Shown: one piece after another, positions 7,073 to 12,663 of the stretch
Layout: each line of letters begins with the position of its first letter
How positions within the stretch are numbered: position 1 is the first letter of the stretch
NCBI GenBank assembly: GCA_023458875.1
Contig: JAEWXO010000076.1
Coordinates: 1 to 12,663, forward strand
Reading direction: 5' to 3'
From: Bacillota bacterium
Lineage (GTDB): Bacteria; Bacillota; Clostridia; Oscillospirales; Ruminococcaceae
Length of the DNA stretch: 12,663 nt
The notes under the pieces: generated by a model
Told to the model about the DNA's origin: nothing
What the model saw: only the letters and a program-made list of their open reading frames with translations
Databases searched by the model: none
Made by a program: the position numbers and the translations under genes

Positions 7073-9805
7073 ATGCCGACAGTAATAAGAAGGAATGAAC
7101 GTAGTTGGGCAATTGAACTCATTACCAAAATCAACAGCGTTACACACAATAATGATTTATGTGTTAAACGTGCAGGTGGAGAAAGCACTATTTCTACTGG
7201 ACGTGGAAATACAATGTTTCCTGATGTTATTTTGTACGGTGATAATGAACAAAGCATCTTCCTTCAGGGTTGGGAACTGAAAATGCCTGATGTACCGATA
7301 GAAGATGATACTTTCATAAAAGATGCGCAAAGAAAAGCAATTGCTTTAAATTTGAATAGCTGTTTGATATGGAATTTTACTTATGCAGTCTTATATATTA
7401 GAAATGATGACGATTCTTTTACATTAGTAAAACAATGGTCTGATACTTGTATGATAAAAACCAGACTAGATGTAGAAACATATAGAGCTGAATGGGAAGC
7501 TTTACTAGAAAAAGTATTGATAGAGATAAATCAATACTTTATTTCAGGTGCATTTCGTCAATCGTCACTTGGTGATGTTATTGCTAATACAACAATTACA
7601 ACATTGGTTCAAAGAAATAAAGTCCTTGTTGCCGATGAATTGCGCACAAGTTCAAGAAACGATGCTGTTATGACCGCATACATTGACAATTGGTGGAGTG
7701 ATGTTCGTTCAGAATATGAGAATGACGAAAGCGATAAGTACAAAGCGTATGCCAAGACTGTAATCTTGAATTGGTCAAATAGAATTCTTTTTGCACATTT
7801 AATAAAGCATCGTCAAAACGCCGCTTTTGAAATAGATAAGGTTGACTACACAACCACGCCAACAGAGGCAAATGAAATTTTTAAGGCAATCACAAGTAAA
7901 TGTGATTTTTATAACGTTTTTTCTCCAGTACGATATAATAATATTTTGCCAATTTTGTCTTGGCAAGATTTTGTTGAGCTGTCACTGTTTTTAAAAAACA
8001 ATGGGATAGAACAACTTAATCAAACCGCATTACAGAATATATTAGAAGGCTCGGTAAACACAACCAAGAGAGAAATAAACGGTCAATATACCACACCACC
8101 AGAGCTAGCCAATATCCTTGTTCAACTTGCCGTGCGTGATTGGAGTGACACTGTTATTGATTGTTGTTGTGGCACTGGAACTATATCAAAAGCGGCGCTT
8201 ACAATAAAAAAAGAAAAGTTCAATGTATCTGAAGCGGTAGAAACTGTATGGGCTTGTGATAAATATCAATATCCCTTACAAGTTGCAAATATCAGTATGG
8301 TAAGTTCAGATACTATTAACTTAGCTAATAGGCTTTTCCAACACAATGCATTAACCTTATCATTGGGTGAGAATATCAATATTATAAACCCTGAAACAGG
8401 AAATGAAATGACATTGGATTTACCTCAGTTTGGAACTGTTGTTTCTAACCTTCCATTTGTTGCGTTTGGGAATATTCCGGATGATGATAAAGCAATTATT
8501 TCAGAAGCAGGCTTAAATTCTGATATTGGCGGACGTTCGGATTTGTATTGCTATATATCGGTAGAAATATCGAAAATACTTAAGCCAGATGGTATGCTTG
8601 GAATAATTACATCAAACTCTTGGCTTGGAACTGATGCAGGTACTACTTTTGTAAATGCACTTAAAAGCAAATATGATTTTATGCAGGTTCATATTAGCGG
8701 AAAGGGACGATGGTTTCAAAATGCCGATGTTGTAACAACAATACTGATATTGAAGAAAAAAGGAATCAAACCAATTGACCATACACAGTTTTTCCTTTGG
8801 AAGAAATCATTATCTGAATATAAAAACTGTTCGGATTTTGAGCGTAAATTGATCAACTCAGCGTTGTTAGGTGAAGAACTTGATTCAAGTATTGTGGAAG
8901 TGTCAACATATTCGACTTCAGAATTGAATAGTATACTTGAGTTAAATGTATCTTACAACTCATTATTTCATAAAATACGTTGGCTTTTATCTATCGGAAA
9001 TAAAATGGAAACAATCGGTAAAATCTTTCATGTTTTTAGAGGAAGCCGTCGTGGATGGGATGATATGTTTTACCCTGAACAAGGTTCACATAGTATAGAG
9101 CCTTGTTATTTACGAAAGGTGCTTAAAAACGCTCGGAATGTTGATACCCTTGATGCTACTGCTGATAATGATGCTTTTTGTTGTGGAGATAGCATTGCAG
9201 ATTTAACCAACGCTCATATGAAGGGTACTTTAGAGTGGATAAATAAATTCGTTGGTCAAAAAAATGGCGTTGGAAAACCATTGCCGCAGGTTTTAAAGAG
9301 AACCAATATGCAGTGGTATGAGATGAAGGAAACTGAAATAGCAGAAATATTTACTATGATGAACCCAGACAAGCGATTGTTTTTTTCAAGATTTGCTTCT
9401 CCATCATTCGTTAATCAACGGTTAATCGGATTAAAGCATCGTTCAACATATGATGATATTAATTTAAACCACGCATTACTCAATTCTATGTTCACAATGT
9501 TTTATATCGAAGCCTCTGGATTTGGGCGAGGACTTGGCGTATTGGATATAAACAAGAAAAGCATTGCGAATTGTTATATGCTTAATCCAAACAAAGTTTC
9601 ACCAGAAAATCGGAAACGTATTCTTGACTCATTTGAGGTATTAAAATCAAGAAAAATTAAAAATGTTTCCGAAGAACTGTATGAAAATGATAGAGAAACA
9701 TTTGAACATATCGTTTTTCAAAGCTTTGGTATAGATGAACACTTTGAAGAAATACGTCAATCGCTTATTTCTATGCAAAAAGCACGTAGTTCTGTAAGAG
9801 AATAA
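7073..9805 (+). CDS. Type IIG-like fused restriction endonuclease/N6-methyltransferase
   Basis: ATG 7073 has a good RBS (GAGGAG, 7058-7063) and gives 910 aa; an in-frame TTG at 7055 overlaps this RBS and is less likely. Residues 1-110 hold a PD-(D/E)xK nuclease core: Pro50-Asp51, a 16-residue gap, then Glu68-Leu-Lys70 in GWELKMPD. Residues 110-330 are helical. The N6-methyltransferase core follows with motif X-like GQYTTPPELA (337-346), motif I VIDCCCGTGT (361-370), and motif IV SNLPF (458-462), where Leu replaces the usual first Pro of NPPF/Y. Residues from about 570 to 910 would hold the target recognition domain. This order is that of type IIG enzymes, which cut and methylate in one chain. 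The upstream methyltransferase completes a two-gene system. It has its own promoter and terminator and is AT-richer than the backbone, which suggests defence cargo. Recognition sequence unknown. Confidence 0.87.
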   Translation: MPTVIRRNERSWAIELITKINSVTHNNDLCVKRAGGESTISTGRGNTMFPDVILYGDNEQSIFLQGWELKMPDVPIEDDTFIKDAQRKAIALNLNSCLIWNFTYAVLYIRNDDDSFTLVKQWSDTCMIKTRLDVETYRAEWEALLEKVLIEINQYFISGAFRQSSLGDVIANTTITTLVQRNKVLVADELRTSSRNDAVMTAYIDNWWSDVRSEYENDESDKYKAYAKTVILNWSNRILFAHLIKHRQNAAFEIDKVDYTTTPTEANEIFKAITSKCDFYNVFSPVRYNNILPILSWQDFVELSLFLKNNGIEQLNQTALQNILEGSVNTTKREINGQYTTPPELANILVQLAVRDWSDTVIDCCCGTGTISKAALTIKKEKFNVSEAVETVWACDKYQYPLQVANISMVSSDTINLANRLFQHNALTLSLGENINIINPETGNEMTLDLPQFGTVVSNLPFVAFGNIPDDDKAIISEAGLNSDIGGRSDLYCYISVEISKILKPDGMLGIITSNSWLGTDAGTTFVNALKSKYDFMQVHISGKGRWFQNADVVTTILILKKKGIKPIDHTQFFLWKKSLSEYKNCSDFERKLINSALLGEELDSSIVEVSTYSTSELNSILELNVSYNSLFHKIRWLLSIGNKMETIGKIFHVFRGSRRGWDDMFYPEQGSHSIEPCYLRKVLKNARNVDTLDATADNDAFCCGDSIADLTNAHMKGTLEWINKFVGQKNGVGKPLPQVLKRTNMQWYEMKETEIAEIFTMMNPDKRLFFSRFASPSFVNQRLIGLKHRSTYDDINLNHALLNSMFTMFYIEASGFGRGLGVLDINKKSIANCYMLNPNKVSPENRKRILDSFEVLKSRKIKNVSEELYENDRETFEHIVFQSFGIDEHFEEIRQSLISMQKARSSVRE

Positions 9806-9813
9806 ATTTACAT

Positions 9814-9844
9814 AGCACTCAACCTCACCGTTGAGTGCTTTTTT
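9814..9844 (+). terminator. Terminator of the restriction-modification operon
   Basis: AGCACTCAAC (9814-9823) and GTTGAGTGCT (9830-9839) form a perfect 10-bp stem with the loop CTCACC, followed by five T (9840-9844). It begins 8 bases past the stop at 9805 and closes the cargo block just before the backbone resumes. Confidence 0.92.
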
Positions 9845-9870
9845 CATACCCATTTGAAAGGAGGGCTACT

Positions 9871-10194
9871 ATGACCGCCGAAGAAAAAACCGAACAGCTC
9901 AAAGCCAACCGTGAAAAGCTCGACCACGAAATCTATGTTGCAGAGAAGAAAGCAAAGGCTTGCGAGGACGAGGAAAAGTTCTTAAAAAGTACGCTCAAGC
10001 AGTACAACCGCAAGGCACGAACACACCGACTTTGTAACCGAGGTGCTATGCTTGAACAGTATCTGCAAAAGCCTGATTATCTGTCGGACGAACAGGTTGC
10101 GGAATTCTTGAAAATCGTCTTTCACAAAGCAGACGTTCAGGAGATTTTGAGAAAACTCTTGAATGAATCTCACCCCGAAAACCCTTGTCTTTAG
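9871..10194 (+). CDS. DUF3847 family protein, mobilization-associated
   Basis: ATG 9871 follows AAAGGAGG, a near-perfect RBS; an in-frame start at 9835 lies inside the preceding terminator and is rejected. The 107-aa product starts MTAEEKTEQLKANREKLDHE and forms a long coiled-coil-like helix (about residues 1-50), then the conserved ARTHRLCNRGAMLEQYL segment (about 52-68) and a short helical tail. This pattern is the DUF3847 family, which is regularly found just upstream of MobA/MobL relaxases in Firmicutes elements. By analogy with small accessory proteins of MOBQ systems it may help to assemble the relaxosome at oriT; that is an inference from its position, since its 3' end overlaps the oriT-like hairpin. 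GC content is that of the backbone genes, unlike the cargo before it. Confidence 0.82.
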   Translation: MTAEEKTEQLKANREKLDHEIYVAEKKAKACEDEEKFLKSTLKQYNRKARTHRLCNRGAMLEQYLQKPDYLSDEQVAEFLKIVFHKADVQEILRKLLNESHPENPCL

Positions 10195-10240
10195 AACAAG
10201 GGCGCAATTATACACCGCCGAAGTGGGTGATTGCGTTCTG
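10182..10240 (-). other. oriT: Putative oriT with RSF1010/R1162-like nic core
   Basis: On the minus strand, 10210-10199 reads TAATTGCGCCCT, matching 11 of 12 bases of the RSF1010/R1162 nic region TAAGTGCG/CCCT; the predicted cut is between 10203 and 10202. On its 5' side lies an inverted repeat: CGCAAT (10203-10208) with ATTGCG (10230-10235), and CACC (10213-10216) with GGTG (10226-10229), leaving a 4-base bulge and a 9-base loop. On the 3' side CCCTTGT (10182-10188) pairs with ACAAGGG (10196-10202). MOBQ oriTs carry an inverted repeat on the 5' side of nic, as seen here, and the nearby relaxase is of that family. The site overlaps the 3' end of the DUF3847 gene. Confidence 0.7.
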
Positions 10241-10256
10241 CCGAAAGCCTCTTGCA

Positions 10257-10313
10257 GAGAGCCGAGCATAAACGCTCTCAGTGGCTTCGCCCCTGCGGTT
10301 GCTTTTGGCAACC
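10257..10313 (+). repeat. Two hairpins beside oriT
   Basis: GAGAGC (10257-10262) pairs with GCTCTC (10274-10279) across an 11-base loop, and GGTTGC (10297-10302) pairs with GCAACC (10308-10313) across TTTTG. Neither has a T-run. They may be binding sites for relaxosome proteins or structural elements of the mobilization region; this is inferred from position only. Confidence 0.5.
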
Positions 10314-10342
10314 TACCCGATAAACCTGAATACGCAGAAAAA

Positions 10343-10374
10343 ACCGATTACAAAAAAATGTAGTCGGTCTTTTC
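10343..10374. terminator. Bidirectional terminator between oriT and the minus-strand gene
   Basis: ACCGATTACA (10343-10352) and TGTAGTCGGT (10359-10368) form a 10-bp stem with one G-T pair around six A. On the plus strand CTTTT follows; on the minus strand the stem is followed by a run of six T (complement of the A-run 10337-10342). It can therefore stop both the DUF3847/oriT transcript and the converging minus-strand gene, whose stop is at 10377. Confidence 0.75.
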
Positions 10375-10376
10375 TA

Positions 10377-10871
10377 TTAAATCGTATAGTAAGAAATATA
10401 TTTTCGTATTATCGCTTCAGCAAACATATATGCTTCATCATTATAATTTAAATCTTTTTCCCATTCTGTAATATCATCTTTAGTTACAGGTCTGATAATA
10501 AATTCGCCATGCACAAATTCACCAACTATTTTCATAAACTCATTAAAACTTGAAGTTATACCTCTTGCATCAACATAATACCATTTTCCTTTTTTATAGA
10601 TTTGGCAAAAAACATGGAATCCAGGATTATTTTCATTTTCTATAATGTATGGAGTATAGTTCAATACTTTTTTTAATGATAATGCAAAATGATTACAAGA
10701 ACCAAGTAGCAACCAAAAAGCACAATCAAATGGAAAATCCTCATCTTCTACTGGACTGAAAAAATCAGTGTAACTTATGTCAGATAATGCATTATAGTTT
10801 TTATCATCATTATAAAATCCTTTGTGCTTCTCGATGCTATCAAAGGAATAGAATTCATCTAACTTTCTCAT
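10377..10871 (-). CDS. Papain/transglutaminase-like protein with Cys-His-Asp pattern, 164 aa
   Basis: The family is not recognised. The 164-aa protein shows a triad pattern: Cys59 in LLLGSCNHFALSL at the start of a helix, His86 in GFHVFCQIY and Asp101 in WYYVDARG. The spacing (27 and 15 residues) and surroundings, helix then two strands with 'HV' and 'VDA.G', are those of papain-like or transglutaminase-like folds, used by cysteine peptidases, deamidases and some toxins. There is no signal peptide or membrane segment, so it would act in the cytoplasm. ATG at 10871 is preceded by AGAGG and by its own promoter. It is AT-rich, lies on the strand opposite to every other gene and separates oriT from the relaxase, so it looks like a late insertion. 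Role unknown: an effector, toxin or anti-defence protein are possible. Confidence 0.75.
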   Translation of the reverse strand: MRKLDEFYSFDSIEKHKGFYNDDKNYNALSDISYTDFFSPVEDEDFPFDCAFWLLLGSCNHFALSLKKVLNYTPYIIENENNPGFHVFCQIYKKGKWYYVDARGITSSFNEFMKIVGEFVHGEFIIRPVTKDDITEWEKDLNYNDEAYMFAEAIIRKYISYYTI

Positions 10872-10887
10872 TTTCTTTACCTCTTAT

Positions 10888-10916
10888 ATTATATGAAATC
10901 CTGTTTTTAATTTCAA
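10888..10916 (-). promoter_or_regulatory. Sigma-70-type promoter of the minus-strand gene
   Basis: On the minus strand TTGAAA (10916-10911) and a perfect TATAAT (10893-10888) are separated by 17 bases. The start point would be about 10 bases before ATG 10871, leaving a very short leader that still keeps GAGG. The -35 box lies only three bases from the relaxase RBS, so the divergent genes share about 60 bases. Confidence 0.72.
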
Positions 10917-10918
10917 TC

Positions 10919-10925
10919 AAAGGAG
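10919..10925 (+). promoter_or_regulatory. Shine-Dalgarno of the relaxase
   Basis: AAAGGAG lies nine bases before ATG 10935 and sets the relaxase start. I find no good plus-strand promoter in 10872-10918, so relaxase transcription may come from further upstream, which the minus-strand insertion and the terminator at 10343-10374 could block. Confidence 0.7.
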
Positions 10926-10934
10926 CAGTTAATA

Positions 10935-12503
10935 ATGCCTTGCCCACATTTTACGATTACCATTACGCAAAGAAGTAAGCGACAGTCTGCCGTTGCAGGT
11001 GCGGCATATCAGAGCGGCGAGCCTTTGTTTTCGGAGTACGACCAAGAAAGAAAATCGTATTCAGAGAAAAAAGGAATTGCCTATACCGAGATAATGTTGC
11101 CGACAAATGCTCCGCCAGAATATGCAGACCGAGCTACTCTTTGGAACTCTGCCGAGGAGGTTGAAAAGCAATGGAATGCACAGCTTGCCAGACGAATTGT
11201 GCTTGCCTTGCCGAGAGAAATTTCGACACAGCAATATCCACAGATGTTGAGAGATTTTTGCAACGAGCATTTTGTTTCAAAAGGTATGTGCGTTGATTTT
11301 GCTATTCATAACAAGAATGACGGAAATCCTCACGCCCACATTATGTTGACCTTGCGAGGAATAGACGAAAACGGTAAATGGTTGCCGAAGTCACGAAAGG
11401 TTTATGACCTTGACGAGAACGGCGAACGCATTAAGCTCCCGTCGGGAAATTGGAAAAGTCATAAGGAAAATGTTGTTGACTGGAACAACCAACAGTACGC
11501 TGAAATTTGGCGGCACGGCTGGGAAACCGTCACGAATGAATATCTTGAAAGAGCCAATCGCCCAGAAAGAGTTGACTTGCGTTCTTTTGAACGGCAAGGC
11601 ATCACAGACCAAGCTCCCACTGTTCATATGGGAGCTGCTGTTACGCAAATGGAACGGCGAGGAGTAGAAACAAATATCGGTAATCTCAATCGGAATATTA
11701 AGAACGCCAACAGCCTTATCAGGTCTGTTCAGAAAGTCATCGGTTCGTTGCGGAGTTGGCTGTCAGAGCTTTTTGAAAAGCGTAAACAGCTCGATAATGC
11801 TGATAAATCATTGCCGGAACTTCTCTTGCAGTATATGGACGAACGAAAAGCAGAGAGAAGTGATTGGTCTGCATACGGAAAGCAAAGCGGTTCTATTGGT
11901 GACTTGAAGAAAGTATCCTCAGCAATCTGTTACCTGCAAAATCACAACATCACTTCTCTTGAAACGCTTGACACCCTTTTGCAGAATGCAAATTCAAAGC
12001 TTGCTTCAATCCGTAACAGTACGAGAGCCAACGAACGCCGAATGAAAGAAATCACCAACATTTTAGGAGCATTTGAAACAATCGAGAAGCTATCACCCAT
12101 TCACGATAAGTACGTTAAAATCGGTTGGAAAACCGCCAAAGAGAAGTATGCCAATGCTCATCAGACAGAGCTTGACGAATATAACAAAGCGTTTCGTTAT
12201 CTGAAAAAGCAAGGCATTGACACGAGCTTCAATAAGGACGCTTACAAAGGTGAGTACAGAACGCTTGAATGCAAATGCCGTGAGGACAAACAGGAGCTTG
12301 AAGCCGTTCAAAACGAGATTATGCCCCTCAAAGAAATCAGGTATTATGTCAGCAAGGTAATTCCGATTGATGAACCTGCCGAGCTGATTAAACAACCGAA
12401 GCCCTCTATTGCCGATAAGCTCAAGGAAAGCAAGGAAAAGAGCGTACAATCTGAACAGCATAGAGATGATACTCATAAAAAGAGGAGTGATGAACTTGAG
12501 TAA
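10935..12503 (+). CDS. MobA/MobL family relaxase (MOBQ)
   Basis: The 522-aa protein is the DNA strand transferase that nicks oriT, stays bound through a tyrosine and leads the strand into the recipient. It starts MPCPHFTITITQRSKRQSAV. The catalytic tyrosine is most likely Tyr25 in AGAAYQSGE; motif III is HNKNDGNPHAHIMLTLRG, giving the metal ligands His125, His133 and His135. The relaxase domain spans about residues 1-220, ending around QYAEIWRHGWETVTNEYLE. Long coiled-coil-like sequence follows (about 240-500). All catalytic residues are present, so it should be active. With no mating-pair genes of its own in view, the element would need the channel and coupling protein of a co-resident ICE. 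The oriT-like site is 700 bases upstream, farther than usual because of the inserted minus-strand gene. The 3' end overlaps a tiny frame at 12490. Confidence 0.95.
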   Translation: MPCPHFTITITQRSKRQSAVAGAAYQSGEPLFSEYDQERKSYSEKKGIAYTEIMLPTNAPPEYADRATLWNSAEEVEKQWNAQLARRIVLALPREISTQQYPQMLRDFCNEHFVSKGMCVDFAIHNKNDGNPHAHIMLTLRGIDENGKWLPKSRKVYDLDENGERIKLPSGNWKSHKENVVDWNNQQYAEIWRHGWETVTNEYLERANRPERVDLRSFERQGITDQAPTVHMGAAVTQMERRGVETNIGNLNRNIKNANSLIRSVQKVIGSLRSWLSELFEKRKQLDNADKSLPELLLQYMDERKAERSDWSAYGKQSGSIGDLKKVSSAICYLQNHNITSLETLDTLLQNANSKLASIRNSTRANERRMKEITNILGAFETIEKLSPIHDKYVKIGWKTAKEKYANAHQTELDEYNKAFRYLKKQGIDTSFNKDAYKGEYRTLECKCREDKQELEAVQNEIMPLKEIRYYVSKVIPIDEPAELIKQPKPSIADKLKESKEKSVQSEQHRDDTHKKRSDELE

Positions 12504-12534
12504 TTGTTATCTGTCGCTTTCCGCAAATGCTTGA
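12490..12534 (+). CDS. Possible 14-aa ORF overlapping the relaxase end
   Basis: MNLSNCYLSLSANA begins in a different frame inside the last codons of the relaxase, directly behind AAAAAGAGGAG, although the RBS spacing is very short. It may be a coupled leader peptide or the remnant of a gene cut by rearrangement. No family is recognised. Confidence 0.2.
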   Translation: MNLSNCYLSLSANA

Positions 12535-12582
12535 ATGAGAGTGTATAATAAAGTGTGTAAGTTATTAGTTAAAAATACTTGT

Positions 12583-12615
12583 GCACTTTATTTTTTTAAG
12601 AAAGTGCGCTATAAT
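12583..12615 (+). promoter_or_regulatory. Promoter with inverted repeat before the last gene
   Basis: A perfect TATAAT (12610-12615) has only a weak -35 (TTTATT, 12587-12592) at 17 bases. GCACTTT (12583-12589) and AAAGTGC (12601-12607) form an inverted repeat spanning the -35/-10 interval, as expected for an operator bound by a repressor or activator. A second TATAAT (12544-12549) lies upstream without a -35 that I can see. Confidence 0.5.
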
Positions 12616-12638
12616 AAAAGGAAAGGAATCGAAAGGAA

Positions 12639-12663
12639 ATGAATAACGCACTTATGGCATCAA
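12639..12663 (+). CDS. Start of a further gene, cut by the window end
   Basis: ATG 12639 follows two purine-rich stretches (AAAGGA at 12622-12627 and at 12632-12637) and opens MNNALMAS before the window ends. Phage-type N6-adenine methyltransferases (Dam family) often begin with a similar MNxALMxS sequence, so this may be one, but eight residues cannot prove it. It sits behind its own regulated-looking promoter. Confidence 0.4.

Noticed and set aside
10163..10363. A 66-aa plus-strand ORF over the oriT region
   Set aside because: It overlaps the end of the DUF3847 gene, has no RBS, shows no protein-like conservation that I recognise, and covers hairpins and the nic-like core that explain the sequence better.
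1..12663. CRISPR arrays, tRNA or rRNA genes, IS elements
   Set aside because: I saw no regularly spaced direct repeats, no cloverleaf-like gene with TTC-type T-arm, no rRNA-like sequence and no transposase of the DDE type. The only recombinase is the serine enzyme.

Overview
The window looks like part of a gut Firmicutes genome (Clostridia, Oscillospiraceae/Lachnospiraceae-like). This rests on AGGAGG-type ribosome binding sites, the low to moderate GC content, and families typical of conjugative and mobilizable elements in that group: PcfB/DUF3801, a VirD4-like coupling protein, a large serine recombinase with a DUF4368-like tail, DUF3847 and a MobA/MobL relaxase. It is a mosaic with no housekeeping genes.

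Layout. (1) 1-1358: 3' part of a very AT-rich gene whose C-terminus carries a HEPN-type RNPPAH motif, closed by a strong terminator at 1410-1448. (2) 1475-2981: a fragment of the host integrative conjugative element (ICE). It holds a tiny coupled ORF, pcfB and a VirD4-like coupling protein that stops right after KYKLAAG with only the Walker A half present. (3) About 2970 to the window end: a second element nested in that gene. It has a large serine recombinase (3048-4922), a 97-aa and a 221-aa accessory protein, a DUF3847 protein (9871-10194), an oriT-like region (10182-10240) and a MOBQ relaxase (10935-12503). These are the parts of an integrative mobilizable element (IME) that borrows a conjugation machine. 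Its right end is not in the window.

Two AT-richer cargo blocks interrupt the IME backbone. Block A (about 6080-9845) has its own extended -10 promoter, a beta-class DNA methyltransferase, a 910-aa fused PD-(D/E)xK nuclease/N6-methyltransferase/recognition protein (type IIG-like), and its own terminator. Together these make a plausible two-gene restriction-modification system. Block B (10377-10916, minus strand) sits between oriT and relaxase. It encodes a 164-aa protein with a Cys-His-Asp triad pattern suggesting a papain/transglutaminase-like fold, and has its own promoter.

Most interesting points: the oriT-like site matches the RSF1010/R1162 nic core at 11 of 12 positions on the minus strand, with an inverted repeat on the expected side; the IME disrupts the coupling protein of its host element; the type IIG-like enzyme has a variant motif IV (NLPF); and the HEPN and Cys-His-Asp proteins are candidate defence or effector genes. 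Function of the last two is inferred from motifs only. No database search was possible.
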